From JABDKJ01 sp964609215 (GTDB lineage: Bacteria; Bacteroidota; Bacteroidia; Flavobacteriales_D; JABDKJ01): a DNA stretch of 64,000 nucleotides. Every line of letters begins with the position of its first letter. Positions within the stretch are counted from its first letter, which is position 1. The stretch covers positions 1 to 64,000 of the forward strand of contig CAZSQZ010000011.1 of NCBI GenBank assembly GCA_964609215.1. The letters run 5' to 3'. The translations under genes were made by a program, and so were the position numbers. Below the pieces are notes generated by a model. That model was not told where the DNA came from, made no database searches, and worked only from the letters and a program-made list of their open reading frames with translations. Shown here in pieces: positions 9,801 to 17,700 of the stretch.

Positions 9801-11058
9801 GCAACTGATCTATGCTAGCTTGACCTCCGCCACTTACAACCTGAACATCAATAGTTGATGGAGCTCCTGGGCCACAATCTCCATAAGGAATAACGGTTAT
9901 GGTATAGATGCCTGCAACAGGGAACGAAAAATTTCTAAAATTTCCGCTATTAATCGTATTTTGATTTAGGCTCCATTGATAGTAGTTTGCATTTGGAACT
10001 TGAGGTACAAAATAGATAACATTAGATGTGCCTTGGCATACCACACTTGGCCCTATGATGTCAGGAGTTATTGGCAAACCGGGACTTAACTCCACATATA
10101 GATCACGAACGACAATTTCTCCACATGGTGTTTCAATACTAGCCGTTACATTACCCGAAATAGCATTAGAATTGAACAATAAAGAAATAGAAGTATTATT
10201 AGCGTTTGCAGAGAATATTTCAGTTCCAAAAGGAACGGTCCAGTCAATTATTGAACCTGAAGGAATTGAAGTCGAATTTGATAAAGTGTAAACATATTGA
10301 TTTCCATAGGGACAAAAAGTTGGTGCTCCACCTGCTATTCCTTGATTACCTGTCATTTGCACATTTGCAAGGTCCGTATAATCGACTTGTATTTGATCGG
10401 TGTAAAGTACAACATCATTGGGTGAAGTAGCATAATTGGATGGGTTTACAACTTCGCAAACTATTGTGGTATTTCCTGTTCCGGGAGGAAAAGAAACAAC
10501 TAAGCTATTTCCATTATCTTGAATTAAATTCGCAGTTCCCAAATTCCATCTATATTCCAGCCAATCATTATTTTTCGGTGGTACAGTATATGTGAACTCG
10601 CAACCAGAATAGACATCTTGTTCTCCGTTAAGAGCGAATTGACCACCAGTATAGGTTGGGCTTACAGATACATTTAAATCACATTCATATCCATTTCCTC
10701 CTGTACAACCATTACCATAGTCACCAAAACCTGCATCAAAACTACCTGACAAATTCCACCATATATGTAGGCCATTTTGATTATAACCCCACCAGTCATT
10801 CGGATTATGTTGACAACTTGAGCATCCTAGATATGGCGTTTGACCATAACAACCTGGAGACCAATTCTGATTGTCCCATAATAAAACTTGACCTTCTTGG
10901 ATGGAAACCGTAGAGTTAACAACTCCATTTGGACCAATAACATTCGAACCAATACACTGATAGATGTCTGGAGTAGGGGCTTGTGCATTTATTGACATGC
11001 ATGGCATCATTGCTAACGCAATAATGCAAACGAGCGATTGAAGTACCGTATTTTTCAT
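826..11058 (-). CDS. Giant exported RHS/YD-repeat protein with C-terminal metallopeptidase-like tip (TcC-like half)
   Basis: The protein has 3410 residues. Visible order: signal peptide (1-27, ending A-Q-A); PKD/Ig-like beta domains (about 130-420, with the motif GPSVVCQGTSN); a long Asp/Cys-rich section with Ca-binding-type loops such as DLDGDG (about 1630); YD repeats (about 2040-2740, for example YDRAGNL, YDELNRLVQA); a propeller-like stretch (about 2800-3030); and an RHS-associated core (about 3060-3185) with LNDHLSNVRATITD, YYAFGMTMPGR, RLYDSRLGRWLGLDPLA and DPDGK at 3181-3185. After the core lies a tip of about 225 residues unlike the rest, carrying HELLGH at 3344-3349 and a later acidic stretch (GGIESDNVES) that could supply the third zinc ligand. 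In RHS toxins the core marks the boundary where a variable toxin domain begins and is released. No T9SS sorting domain is present. It starts 2 bases after the preceding gene. Toxin activity is inferred. Confidence 0.9.
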   Translation of the reverse strand: MKNTVLQSLVCIIALAMMPCMSINAQAPTPDIYQCIGSNVIGPNGVVNSTVSIQEGQVLLWDNQNWSPGCYGQTPYLGCSSCQHNPNDWWGYNQNGLHIWWNLSGSFDAGFGDYGNGCTGGNGYECDLNVSVSPTYTGGQFALNGEQDVYSGCEFTYTVPPKNNDWLEYRWNLGTANLIQDNGNSLVVSFPPGTGNTTIVCEVVNPSNYATSPNDVVLYTDQIQVDYTDLANVQMTGNQGIAGGAPTFCPYGNQYVYTLSNSTSIPSGSIIDWTVPFGTEIFSANANNTSISLLFNSNAISGNVTASIETPCGEIVVRDLYVELSPGLPITPDIIGPSVVCQGTSNVIYFVPQVPNANYYQWSLNQNTINSGNFRNFSFPVAGIYTITVIPYGDCGPGAPSTIDVQVVSGGGQASIDQLPGENHASLNNAIGGLSDFELLMNPCEQISSCIAMELDKSWLELDLDLGDLYEFGHNAFNADLEVKIDMYDDYSGGSLVDSQTAFLNIQENQPKNRYRIETTIDFLSIKRYEFSVMSYNADAIVQPAVRFQARYFADWKKDARTINTLIDVNAMLTSPLSSKYHFEWDLTCSDLSFDNYEIQILKIQDLNDDSETGPFYSYGSTTNLDFEVDWSKALIVETQSNLKWIDLTMAEGEGYYLWRVRPIGNYFVGGIADDRNWGLFSPVGPYSDGYYSSTPSGNFVVNMAPVPQIDESLNWIYSRVFVEAELDPDKGVKIGESMSYANGLNQSIVNQNLSNENGLIVNQSIYDYSARPVVQTLPAPVDGQNSFGFNSQHLMKEQLTNQLYNASHFDECVNFDNPLSVLDDVTTVQAYYSDNNVLDPIANAEGFPFARTLYANDGRVKEQSAPGLTLKLNGDVGKTTKTYFSGVMQDELLRIFGDEAPLSSNCQKVITVDPNGTATGVYKAKSGETLASFLIYNGKNEYPLTVPIQDDISQYETAVSTTSGADNLLVGLESQLGSFTANEVIDNHLPFGLNGVQSSTVINTAEPFVSVGINYEITPNFFENECSTIEYCTVCDYDVNIKVLPLELDVCSGSPALPIYDHTILFPGGQIADCNTPPGTEYWPTTSVTLNDPGSYIVLMTVNTHNIDPTTISTSDPSGSSFLEQGMDGLESLITNAYQNDLFDDNTGWLTDAEGDPILMPWSGTGAFVPTINPDFSLDGMYDEWINGGIPFNMTIEYDLLGQIDHFTYLPNGFCEPIIIPYLPCALADEDCSTFPFENDFNQYWIDKYATDPDLTGTPPVYGDLFANSQFGPDLSPVNYPPSAFPIMISNMMLEVDLDGDELYACSDVMMCWEFLRDNYLDIVEGYASSGSTVQFDFIAEFLACTGTNYYGFTNDASANAEGAVYGTDGINDPMPTFDDPASFITHAYSFFYHEFWDENQILTLNNQLQYCYSNCLLEDGDPLNPQCIVPSSTVSYLNNVGPGSTANFNFPTWSWNDPSLTPEEINNIWYMFLSCESNINNGLNLPAPNTNDVLQDVNDQMVGECMDRCNSLYDDFYDAIIDEYYAIGNYISTDQYYLEPTFATQADYDAYQLFLSSGSYVWPNDWTQIYNASQNGTINVDDWIPHQDFPVDLNEIPSEIIIEICEIECLAAALLEHCKETCEPSWYEVDLDGDGIIGEVPTDLDGNIEPYAMEELLAIQEVLISTSFDLTFPDPEGECPEGYDHICVFEPAIIVDDENDPTGVAHFLKKTTEDPQETECWTCSKTPTSQEFVLAINDALDNFLPFIDNSFNANTYIAYEGWEYIENPYNQEGRFEWTWDHPYFEGVECPRDNIKIIINLVYKCNSSYNPNQIMGFASSSSNIYTSLGIYDIMIRVGASSNDIVFYSKPGDYCINETPTLSDMLAVAPHSFTDAHFAFDLNTSNQITLDFANPPNGYYGSYFANAGDAYIMHWTLVNGGPHCGDDSGGDPLPNISTSYEYWECESFNNLLPFCDRECPETDAEICFDWSMMEIPEDVFIPQPILCEQENTEQLVSTITTQIQEIVTNQLNSHYQSYLDKCADPNEIMDELSYNMAFGYHHYTLYCYDRAGNLISTVPPEGVNLQEPAQGDPYVRIPLDHRMKTTYDYNSLNQLTAQSTPDGGATAFGYNDIGQLRFSQNAKQVSDATYSYTKYDHLSRIIEVGVCQGDFNVAIDPANINDNTFPNSNLSEVVQTFYSESCPSPLVDQNFLQNRVSYTVRLGDGTQDDIKTIYSYDAHGNVETVYQHIPDLGVKSTSYEYDLVSGNVICVIYQKDQSDQFMHKYSYDSDNRIEQVYTSFDGVLWDRDAEYDYYKHGTLSRTEIGQDKVQGLDFIYTLNGWLKSINHPTLTVANDIGNDGDAMSSVAKDAFGMQLNYFAGDYKRSSGYGQILDSAHPLTASINGNGSLYNGNISSWFSQVQFPDATNEQYAGEMMGYTYKYDELNRLVQANFNHHNGSWNSSDHYYSFYTYDANGNLEHLKRRAFGMGNMDELTYHYEDDLNGKRLANRLYHYKDEGGDNNYHDLQPIAPFDGANVVNGNNFRYDEIGNLEKDISENIDLITWLANGKVESVIHEGGTQEGPDIYFQYDALGNRISKLVVNKDVSGDPLPFEQWEWTYYVRDASGNVMAIYDQVNTPITDGYNTEIKWAETPLYGSSRIGMIIPDQLISSIDINTTTGNQVAATTKSTSAIGTVLMSYDKDTDITKPIVVSDESGELEVLDNYGEYEGEPSPAVNLISDKKGTVQFSVLGLNHEGQNTIRIFNAEGDIIEGSEEIVADMNSEMEVIEFKAGQLYYLFSVDDKGKLLYHQIDMTMNDGLGGIPTLGEYPAINIPLSSQFNFRSKMSVIEESELGNKVLITRRIEEENDVLHFIYFDDSRGIQIEGHDVGRYFTSATEDEVFGMELSTSNEIIAMTVNEELSNANGFGKVHILQKNVRDDSYKLTDAIIGLNEGELGDLAISPESKFVYYLEYTPNMVYVNQYDLLTGEHNVIMEKENDGEQSSIMNMNDGKIYVSNFNVAGLQVISNPDQIASELDIESKDIFLGGVKLGIAANLPAAPIGLAPVGMPAYYHWRALGQKRYELNDHLSNVRATITDVKIPLNFAGNGLPFEFESDVTSAYDYYAFGMTMPGRQNSGSNDYRYGFNGKEKDEEIKENGNSLDFGARLYDSRLGRWLGLDPLASKYPSLSAYIFAGNMPIIAIDPDGKEIRIAIPEDSDARVKIEKALEIIRELYPDRYEALDKSEIVYEISIGSLNETAEPVPGESFTYGVTETSYTTTGNLTVSPILNDAGEITGGSVKRHRTAEEQEAFRNENPGVDILEYDNNLVPSSNEETAERIEIDAVQKIIIDPQALIYKKRTAEVVGHELLGHSWFNTISSIVQGFIWSEIGEESKKGHDKNNPGGIESDNVESNISKNYKKAKKAIKERSKSK

Positions 11059-11060
11059 AA

Positions 11061-11795
11061 TTAGTTTGTGCTTTTGTTTTGTTGAACAATGGTCTGTCCC
11101 GTTCCTATTTCTTCAATGACATAATCTTTATATATAAGTTTGATTTCATCTCCTTCCAGAATAAAATCCTGAGGGTTAAGTTCTAATAACTCATTATCGC
11201 TTTCAAAACTCATTTCATGGATGACAATCTTCATTTGTTGAATCATGGAGTCTGATGGATAATTTATCTGAGCCTCGATAATTTGATTCGTTTTTTGATC
11301 ATACAAGTATTCTACTCTTTCCACTTTCAATTGGCTCTGCCATATTTCAGGACAGATAAGAACTATTCTTTTCTTCCCATCTTCTGTTTCTTCGCAACTT
11401 TCTACTTTAAGTTTATCGAACATCCTATAGTCAAAGTTGAATAGATTCTTAATCCGATCTTTTTTAATAGACTCTTCCAATGAATTCCCGACATAGATAG
11501 TTTTATCTTTTTCGGAGATACTAACTGTAAGTTTCTGATCTGCATAAACTGAATAGTCATCGCATATCAAATAATTCTTTTCTGCATTAGCATAAAGTTC
11601 AAAATTCAAGCGTTCTTCTTTTTGATCTTTTACCTTTTGATTGATTGAATAGCGAATAGCTATATTCTGTTCTAATTGATCAAACTTTTCAATAGAGGTT
11701 TTGAATACTTCCAAAAGCTCTTGCTTACAATCTTGTCCAAAACAAATTGATTGAAATAGGAAGATGAATATGATTTTTAGTGTGAATTTTACCAT
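11061..11795 (-). CDS. Exported protein of the RHS operon, possibly LolA-like
   Basis: The protein has 244 residues with a clear signal peptide (residues 1-20, ending C-F-G-Q). The rest is beta-strand rich: residues 50-130 alternate hydrophobic and charged positions, followed by a strand carrying YDQKTNQIIEAQI and a terminal LELNPQDFI. This order (exported, antiparallel sheet, a final N-P-x-x-F-type strand) resembles LolA-fold periplasmic lipoprotein carriers, but the match is by eye and weak. Its ATG overlaps the end of the 2364-residue gene by 7 bases and it ends 2 bases before the 3410-residue RHS gene. It sits exactly between the two giant halves, which suggests a role in their export, folding or assembly. 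It could equally be a structural subunit or a second immunity-type protein. Confidence 0.7.
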   Translation of the reverse strand: MVKFTLKIIFIFLFQSICFGQDCKQELLEVFKTSIEKFDQLEQNIAIRYSINQKVKDQKEERLNFELYANAEKNYLICDDYSVYADQKLTVSISEKDKTIYVGNSLEESIKKDRIKNLFNFDYRMFDKLKVESCEETEDGKKRIVLICPEIWQSQLKVERVEYLYDQKTNQIIEAQINYPSDSMIQQMKIVIHEMSFESDNELLELNPQDFILEGDEIKLIYKDYVIEEIGTGQTIVQQNKSTN

Positions 11796-14700
11796 GGCGC
11801 GTCTAGGTATTCGTGCGTATTGTATTGTGATTCCTTGATGGTCTTCATCCCTCTTGTGGTTTCTTTCAATTGACGCACAAGTTGACCTTCATCATTATAT
11901 TGGTAGAATAAACCGAAATTTTGATCATCAAAAGAAGCTAAGAGTCTAAACGTTTCGGTATCGTAAACATAGCTTGACAATTGAGAATTCAAAGGTTGAA
12001 GTCTCAGATCATCAATAAATAGTTCTTCATATGCATAATCAAAATCATAACGAACATAAAGGCTTGATTCATGATCCAGATTTGAAGGAAGTTTTGCTTC
12101 AAAAAGTGCCCATTCACCTGTTCTTGCAACTTCTGAAAAGGAGGCAGTAAAAATGTTTGTACCCAAATTATCATTGACTATACATTTTAAATCTTGAGCA
12201 ATATTATGCCGATCACTTCGATCGGATTTTAACCAGAGTTTAACAATGGCCCCTTGGTCAAATAAATCGCTTTGATCATCCATAGTATGTAAATGCAGTC
12301 CATCATTACTTGGAAGAAGTTTAAGACAGGCATTACCTGAATGAGCGTCATTGGCATATACCATTCCTACACTTGGGTCTAAAACAAATCCGTCTTCTAA
12401 ATAACCCGAATAAAAATTCTCGAAACTTTCAAATAAGCAAGACTGATAATCTGAATTTTGTGCTACTACGTATGGCAACATATGGTCATAACCAAATTTC
12501 GCAGCACTATGAATATTAATAATATTCTTCTCTTCTAGAACCTGGCCATTTGGTGAGTACATGGTCACTTCACTGGTCTTCTTGTATTGAGCATAATTAT
12601 CTGGATTGAACCAATCGAAAGTCAGCAAGTCGTAAACCCCAGTATTGTAATTGGCTTCATAAATGAGTGGATCAGAATATTCATTTAGTTTCCCCCTATC
12701 TTCCTGGTATGCATAGGATGAACTAGGTCTCCATTTTCCTTTCGCTCCAACTTCGTAATCATTTTGAGAGAGAAAATTATTAGCTTCCGTACTGTTGTCT
12801 GCAAATAAATCACTTTCGAAATTCCATTGATCGTCATAGGTCGTAAAACCTGAATTCAATACATTCTTTATAACTGACCGAGTGAATTCACAAAAAGAGA
12901 GACAGGAAACATCAATGAATGTAGCATTACATGTTTCTCCAAATGGATAATAAACTAAATTGTATTCTCCAGAAGAAGTTTCTATACCAAACTCTCCTGT
13001 TCCATCATTGGTAAGATCGTTGGAACATACTATTTTATTTATTGGCTCCGAGCCTCCACAATTCATTCCTAAGGTAGAAATTTCTGAAATGGGAACTGAA
13101 ATTGAACTGGCTGTCAAATCATCTGGATACTTAAAGATCATGCAATCCATTAGTCCAGCTATAAAAGATCCAACATCATGATTGGGATCAAAAGCCACTT
13201 TTTCTAATTGAGCAAAATCGGTATATCTGGGTAAGGCTTGAATACCATTTCCATCAGTTACTCCATAATAAAGTACCAATAGTTCTTTTTCAGGATCGCA
13301 TTCAACCATTACACAGTAATATTGATCTAGAAGAACATCATAAATAATGATCTCTCCATTTCTGTAAATTCTCTTTCCATCTTTTTTGTGTTGAGTTAAA
13401 ACAGGGTGCGGCCTTCTGAATATTGGAATGAAGAAATCGCTTACCAACAATTCACACTCTGTTCCCACCAACTCTGGATGCACTGCTTGACTAAAAATAT
13501 CATTAGCCATTTGTTGAATTTCAACAGGAGTGAAGCTTGCCATATCATAATACCAATAGTCATTCCCTATTTTGAATCTTTTCTCTTTACATTCAGAATC
13601 TGTTAAATCAGGATAGTCAATAGGTTTGAGAAAGGCATCCCAGTACTGATTGAGGTAATTTAAAACATAAGGTCTAATATCTTCACAGGGCATATTCAAA
13701 GGACTAGAAGAAGTATTCGAGGTTTGAACTATATTCAATTGATTTCCTTGAATTTCAATATGATGATTACTTCCTGGAAAAGGCTGACATTCTCCATTGA
13801 AGAAAAGATCAATATTGGAAGTAGTACTTTCTACAAAGGAACCGGGCACCATTCCATTTGGTAACGCAGAATTTAAAGCGGATACCAGTGCATTCATTGA
13901 ACTCAGTTGAGCAGCAGAGGGTTGATCAACATCTAATTGCGATTCGCCATAGGTCACAACACTCCCCGCAGAAGATGCAAGTTGATTCGTTTTTCCCGAA
14001 CGAATAATGCGCAAGCTGATATTTGGATCCATATTGGAAGTATAATCTGAAAAGGAAACTTCTTGCAGATAAACCACACCATCTTGAATGTAATCTATAT
14101 GGTAAATGTCTTTTTCAACAGAACCAAAACCAGTACTCAATTGAACTAAAGATCCGGAAGGTAAAGCATTTGATGCATCACAAAAACCATTGGTATTGGT
14201 AGGGTCAATTTGTAGTTCGGTAGCGCCAATTCTGTTTATGTCGAAGCTATTCAAAACAGTATTTGGAACCAGAAGATTCTCGTGTTCTGCCTTTTGTCCC
14301 ATATTATCATAAATCATTGAAGCAGAATAATTGTATGCTGTTACTGATGCATCATGATCGACTCCTTGTAAAAGAGGGAGATTATTTCCACTAAAGTCAT
14401 CATAGGTTCTGGTGGTAACTGGCTTTCCCGTTAATTTATCAAAAGCCAAATTCTCAGTCACATGCCATATTCCATCTTGGTAACTGGATACCCTTTTAGA
14501 AACAGCTGGATAATTAGTGACCTTGGTAGTAACATGTGTATAAATCTCGTTATTTACAGAAGTGAATGAGGGCGAGACCGCAATAAATGGTAAAGGCACA
14601 AAACCAAAGAATCCTATTCCTCCATCTCCCTCAATACTTACAGATGTTGTTTTATCCTTAATGTGCTTTGACTCAAATGCAATATCATGTTCTACACCTA

Positions 14701-17700
14701 AAGGTTCTGGATAAACTGGTCCATTTGGTTCTGAAACAGTCGGTATATCTTCACCTGGTCCAAAGTATTCATGAATTTCCTTTGCTATCATCACATTTTG
14801 ATCTTCAATTAAATCTAATGAAGCCTTTAAATCATTTCCTAACCAATATAAGTTGCTGTAGGTGGCACTGGATTTCACTTGACCATGCATATTGTTCAAT
14901 GCAAAATTGAAACCTTGTCTTGCCTTTACTTTATGGTCTGAGAAATTTACAATACCTGCCGGGATAGAAATAGGAAAGGAAGTCCCTGCATCATTTATTT
15001 CGGTAACCATATTTGACCCTTTATTTATTGCCCACTGCGGATCGATCGGATTAGCATTATTATCAGAATAATAGAACGGACAATCGTAAGCAGTATAAAA
15101 CTGTTTTTCTGTATAACCTGAATGGGTCTGACCAGAATGAATACCTTTTACAATTACATTGGAGTAACCAACAGAAGCGCCAGGCAAAATGTTTTCTCCA
15201 ATTGGGCCTTCCATTTGTTTTTTATCTTTTCCAGCCACCATTCTATTCAGGAATGATTGCTTAAATCTTTCCATCATTGTTATCATTGGATTCTCCTCTC
15301 GGGCTGGTGCAGGCTCATTCGTTGCTACACCGCTACTAATATAATTCCCTTCATAATCCTTGGTGATATAGTGATATTCGGAACCATATAAAACTCTTCC
15401 TAAGTTGTTGGTTTTATCCTGATCATACATTAAGAGTCGCTTTACTCTGAGCCCCCCTCCTCTTTTTCCTTGAAGTCTTTGACTTCCTCCAGATAATGTT
15501 CTTATTCCTCTAAAAATGGGTATACGTAAATAGCTATAGGTATTATTCCTATTTACACATTTATTGCTAGGGTCGAATGATTGGGCGAAATTGATCAGGT
15601 TATGTATAAAAGCTGTGGCATCTGAGCCGTCAAACACATTTGGATCTGCTGGGTTGCAACTTGAATTTTGCAACATTCCCGCTCTTTGTGTTCGCACAAA
15701 ATCTTTACATACTTTTTGAGGTAATTGGTCGTCCGTTGGAACAATTTGAATTTTATTCCCAACAACACTCACCGATTGAACATCAAAGTAGCCGGTAATG
15801 AAATCGCTATCGCAGTCATCCAGCTGCGGAATATCCCAATCAAGTAACTTATAAAAGAACTTGTAATACATCTTTCGTCCTGTTCCGACATATAACTCAC
15901 TTATTTGGTTAGCATATTTTTGAATATCGTCTGGATCACTTATTCCAACATCATCCAAGTTTAAGAAGTATCCTGTATCTCCATTAGTGCCAGATATCGG
16001 ATCCAAGCTAACCAATGCATGTGCAACCTCATGCTGCACGAAAGTGTAGTCATCTTGTTCATATTGTATATGAATCTGACCACCAGATGGAAGAACGATT
16101 CTTTTTAACTGCCACATGGCAGGGTCAAAATCTTCATTGGGTTCGGCCAAGTTTGACTGATCATTCCATTTTTCATAATCTGAATAACGACTGGTATTGG
16201 ATTGATAATTACCCCAGGCGTCAACAGTTAAGGGATCATAAGTAACATTTTGTGCCAATGAGCTATTGATATGGTCCTCATATCTTCCATAGTCTTCACT
16301 ATTTTGATCTTCTTCTCCAATTCCATCATAATCCACATGAATTAACTCATCAAAAGAAGGATCTGTATAAGGAAGACTAAAATCTGGATACTCATAATGA
16401 AACCAATAAGGAGCAATCTTAGCTTTGTAAACATCATTATACTCCATCCACACTTTTCTTAGTGTTAACTTTCCGTTGCCATTCGCATTTCCATCATAAT
16501 TGTAAAAGTTGGGAAGTCCTCCTCCGGATTGAATACTATTGTCATAATCAAAAAAGGTGGTTTGTAATTCCTTACCATCGTTACCATTGGCATCTTTTTC
16601 AAATAAAATTATCTTGTCCAATTTCCTTAATTGAAGATTATTGTTCATAGACAAACTGTTATCTGCAGCTTGCGTGCGGTCTTCCGCCTCTACCCCATCG
16701 TATCTAGGTGAAGTGATAAATCGAGCAATATGTGTCTTGGTTTCAATGCTTTCCAAATAATAAATTTCCTTTTGCCCAGAAGCATATCCTGCCATATCAT
16801 CTTTTGGATCTGAGAAAGAATTCCTGGAGTAGTTTAATCCAGCATAAGGGGTTCGATAATTGAACCAATCATTTGAAACAGAATTAGCACCATGAACTTT
16901 GTTATAGTTAAATACAGTGTATCCACCAAAATCATCAGGCGTAGGTCCATCTTGCGTTCTATCGATATAATCGGGTGTAGTGATGGATGTTAGCAGATAG
17001 GTAGAAGCAAAAGGAGCGCTGGAATATTGACCCACAACAGCTTCCAAGGCTTCAACATTAATTTCACTTCCATTTGATGGAACAGGTTGGTAGAGTAAAA
17101 AATTATTTACAAAATCAGTAGGCTGTAAATTGTCAGATAAGCTGACTTGCACATTCTCCTCATTCTTACTGTATACTGGAAGACCATATGTGTATCTAGA
17201 ACCTGATTCATTAACCACTGAGAATTCTCCGATTTGATCTGAGGTCTCTGGGTTTCCTCTGTTCGCATCAGAATGAATATCTTCTCTTTTGGTATAGGCA
17301 TAAGGTCTAACCCCAGTAGTCAAAGGGTTAGAAGCATCTGGATTGGCCAGGAACTCACCCGTATTTTCTTGAATTTTTTCGTTCGTGGAATAACCGATAT
17401 AGGAAGAACGTGCTGATCTTTCATCGCCAATGCTAATTTGCGAATTACTGGGAAATCCAGAACTTGCTTGATTCCAATTGGTATTTTCACCATAAATAAC
17501 CGATCCGCCTAAATCATTTGTAAAACGAAAAAAACTGGCTTCATCTTCACTGGGGTTCGTAGCATCAGAAAAATTATCCAAGTTGGTAGTTCCATCCCAA
17601 TGGGAGATTCTAAGCACTTGATCGCCAACACTTCCATCTGCTCCTGCTCCTGATGCCAATCCAACATCTAAATCAACTCCTCCAGAGAAAAAAGTAGTAT

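Noticed and set aside
16019..16033. HEVAH (HExxH-like zinc motif) at residues 951-955 of the SpvB-like giant protein
   Set aside because: It lies in a beta-rich region (DDYTFVQHEVAHALV) that, as I recall, is conserved in the family without the His residues, and no other peptidase feature surrounds it. Probably coincidence.
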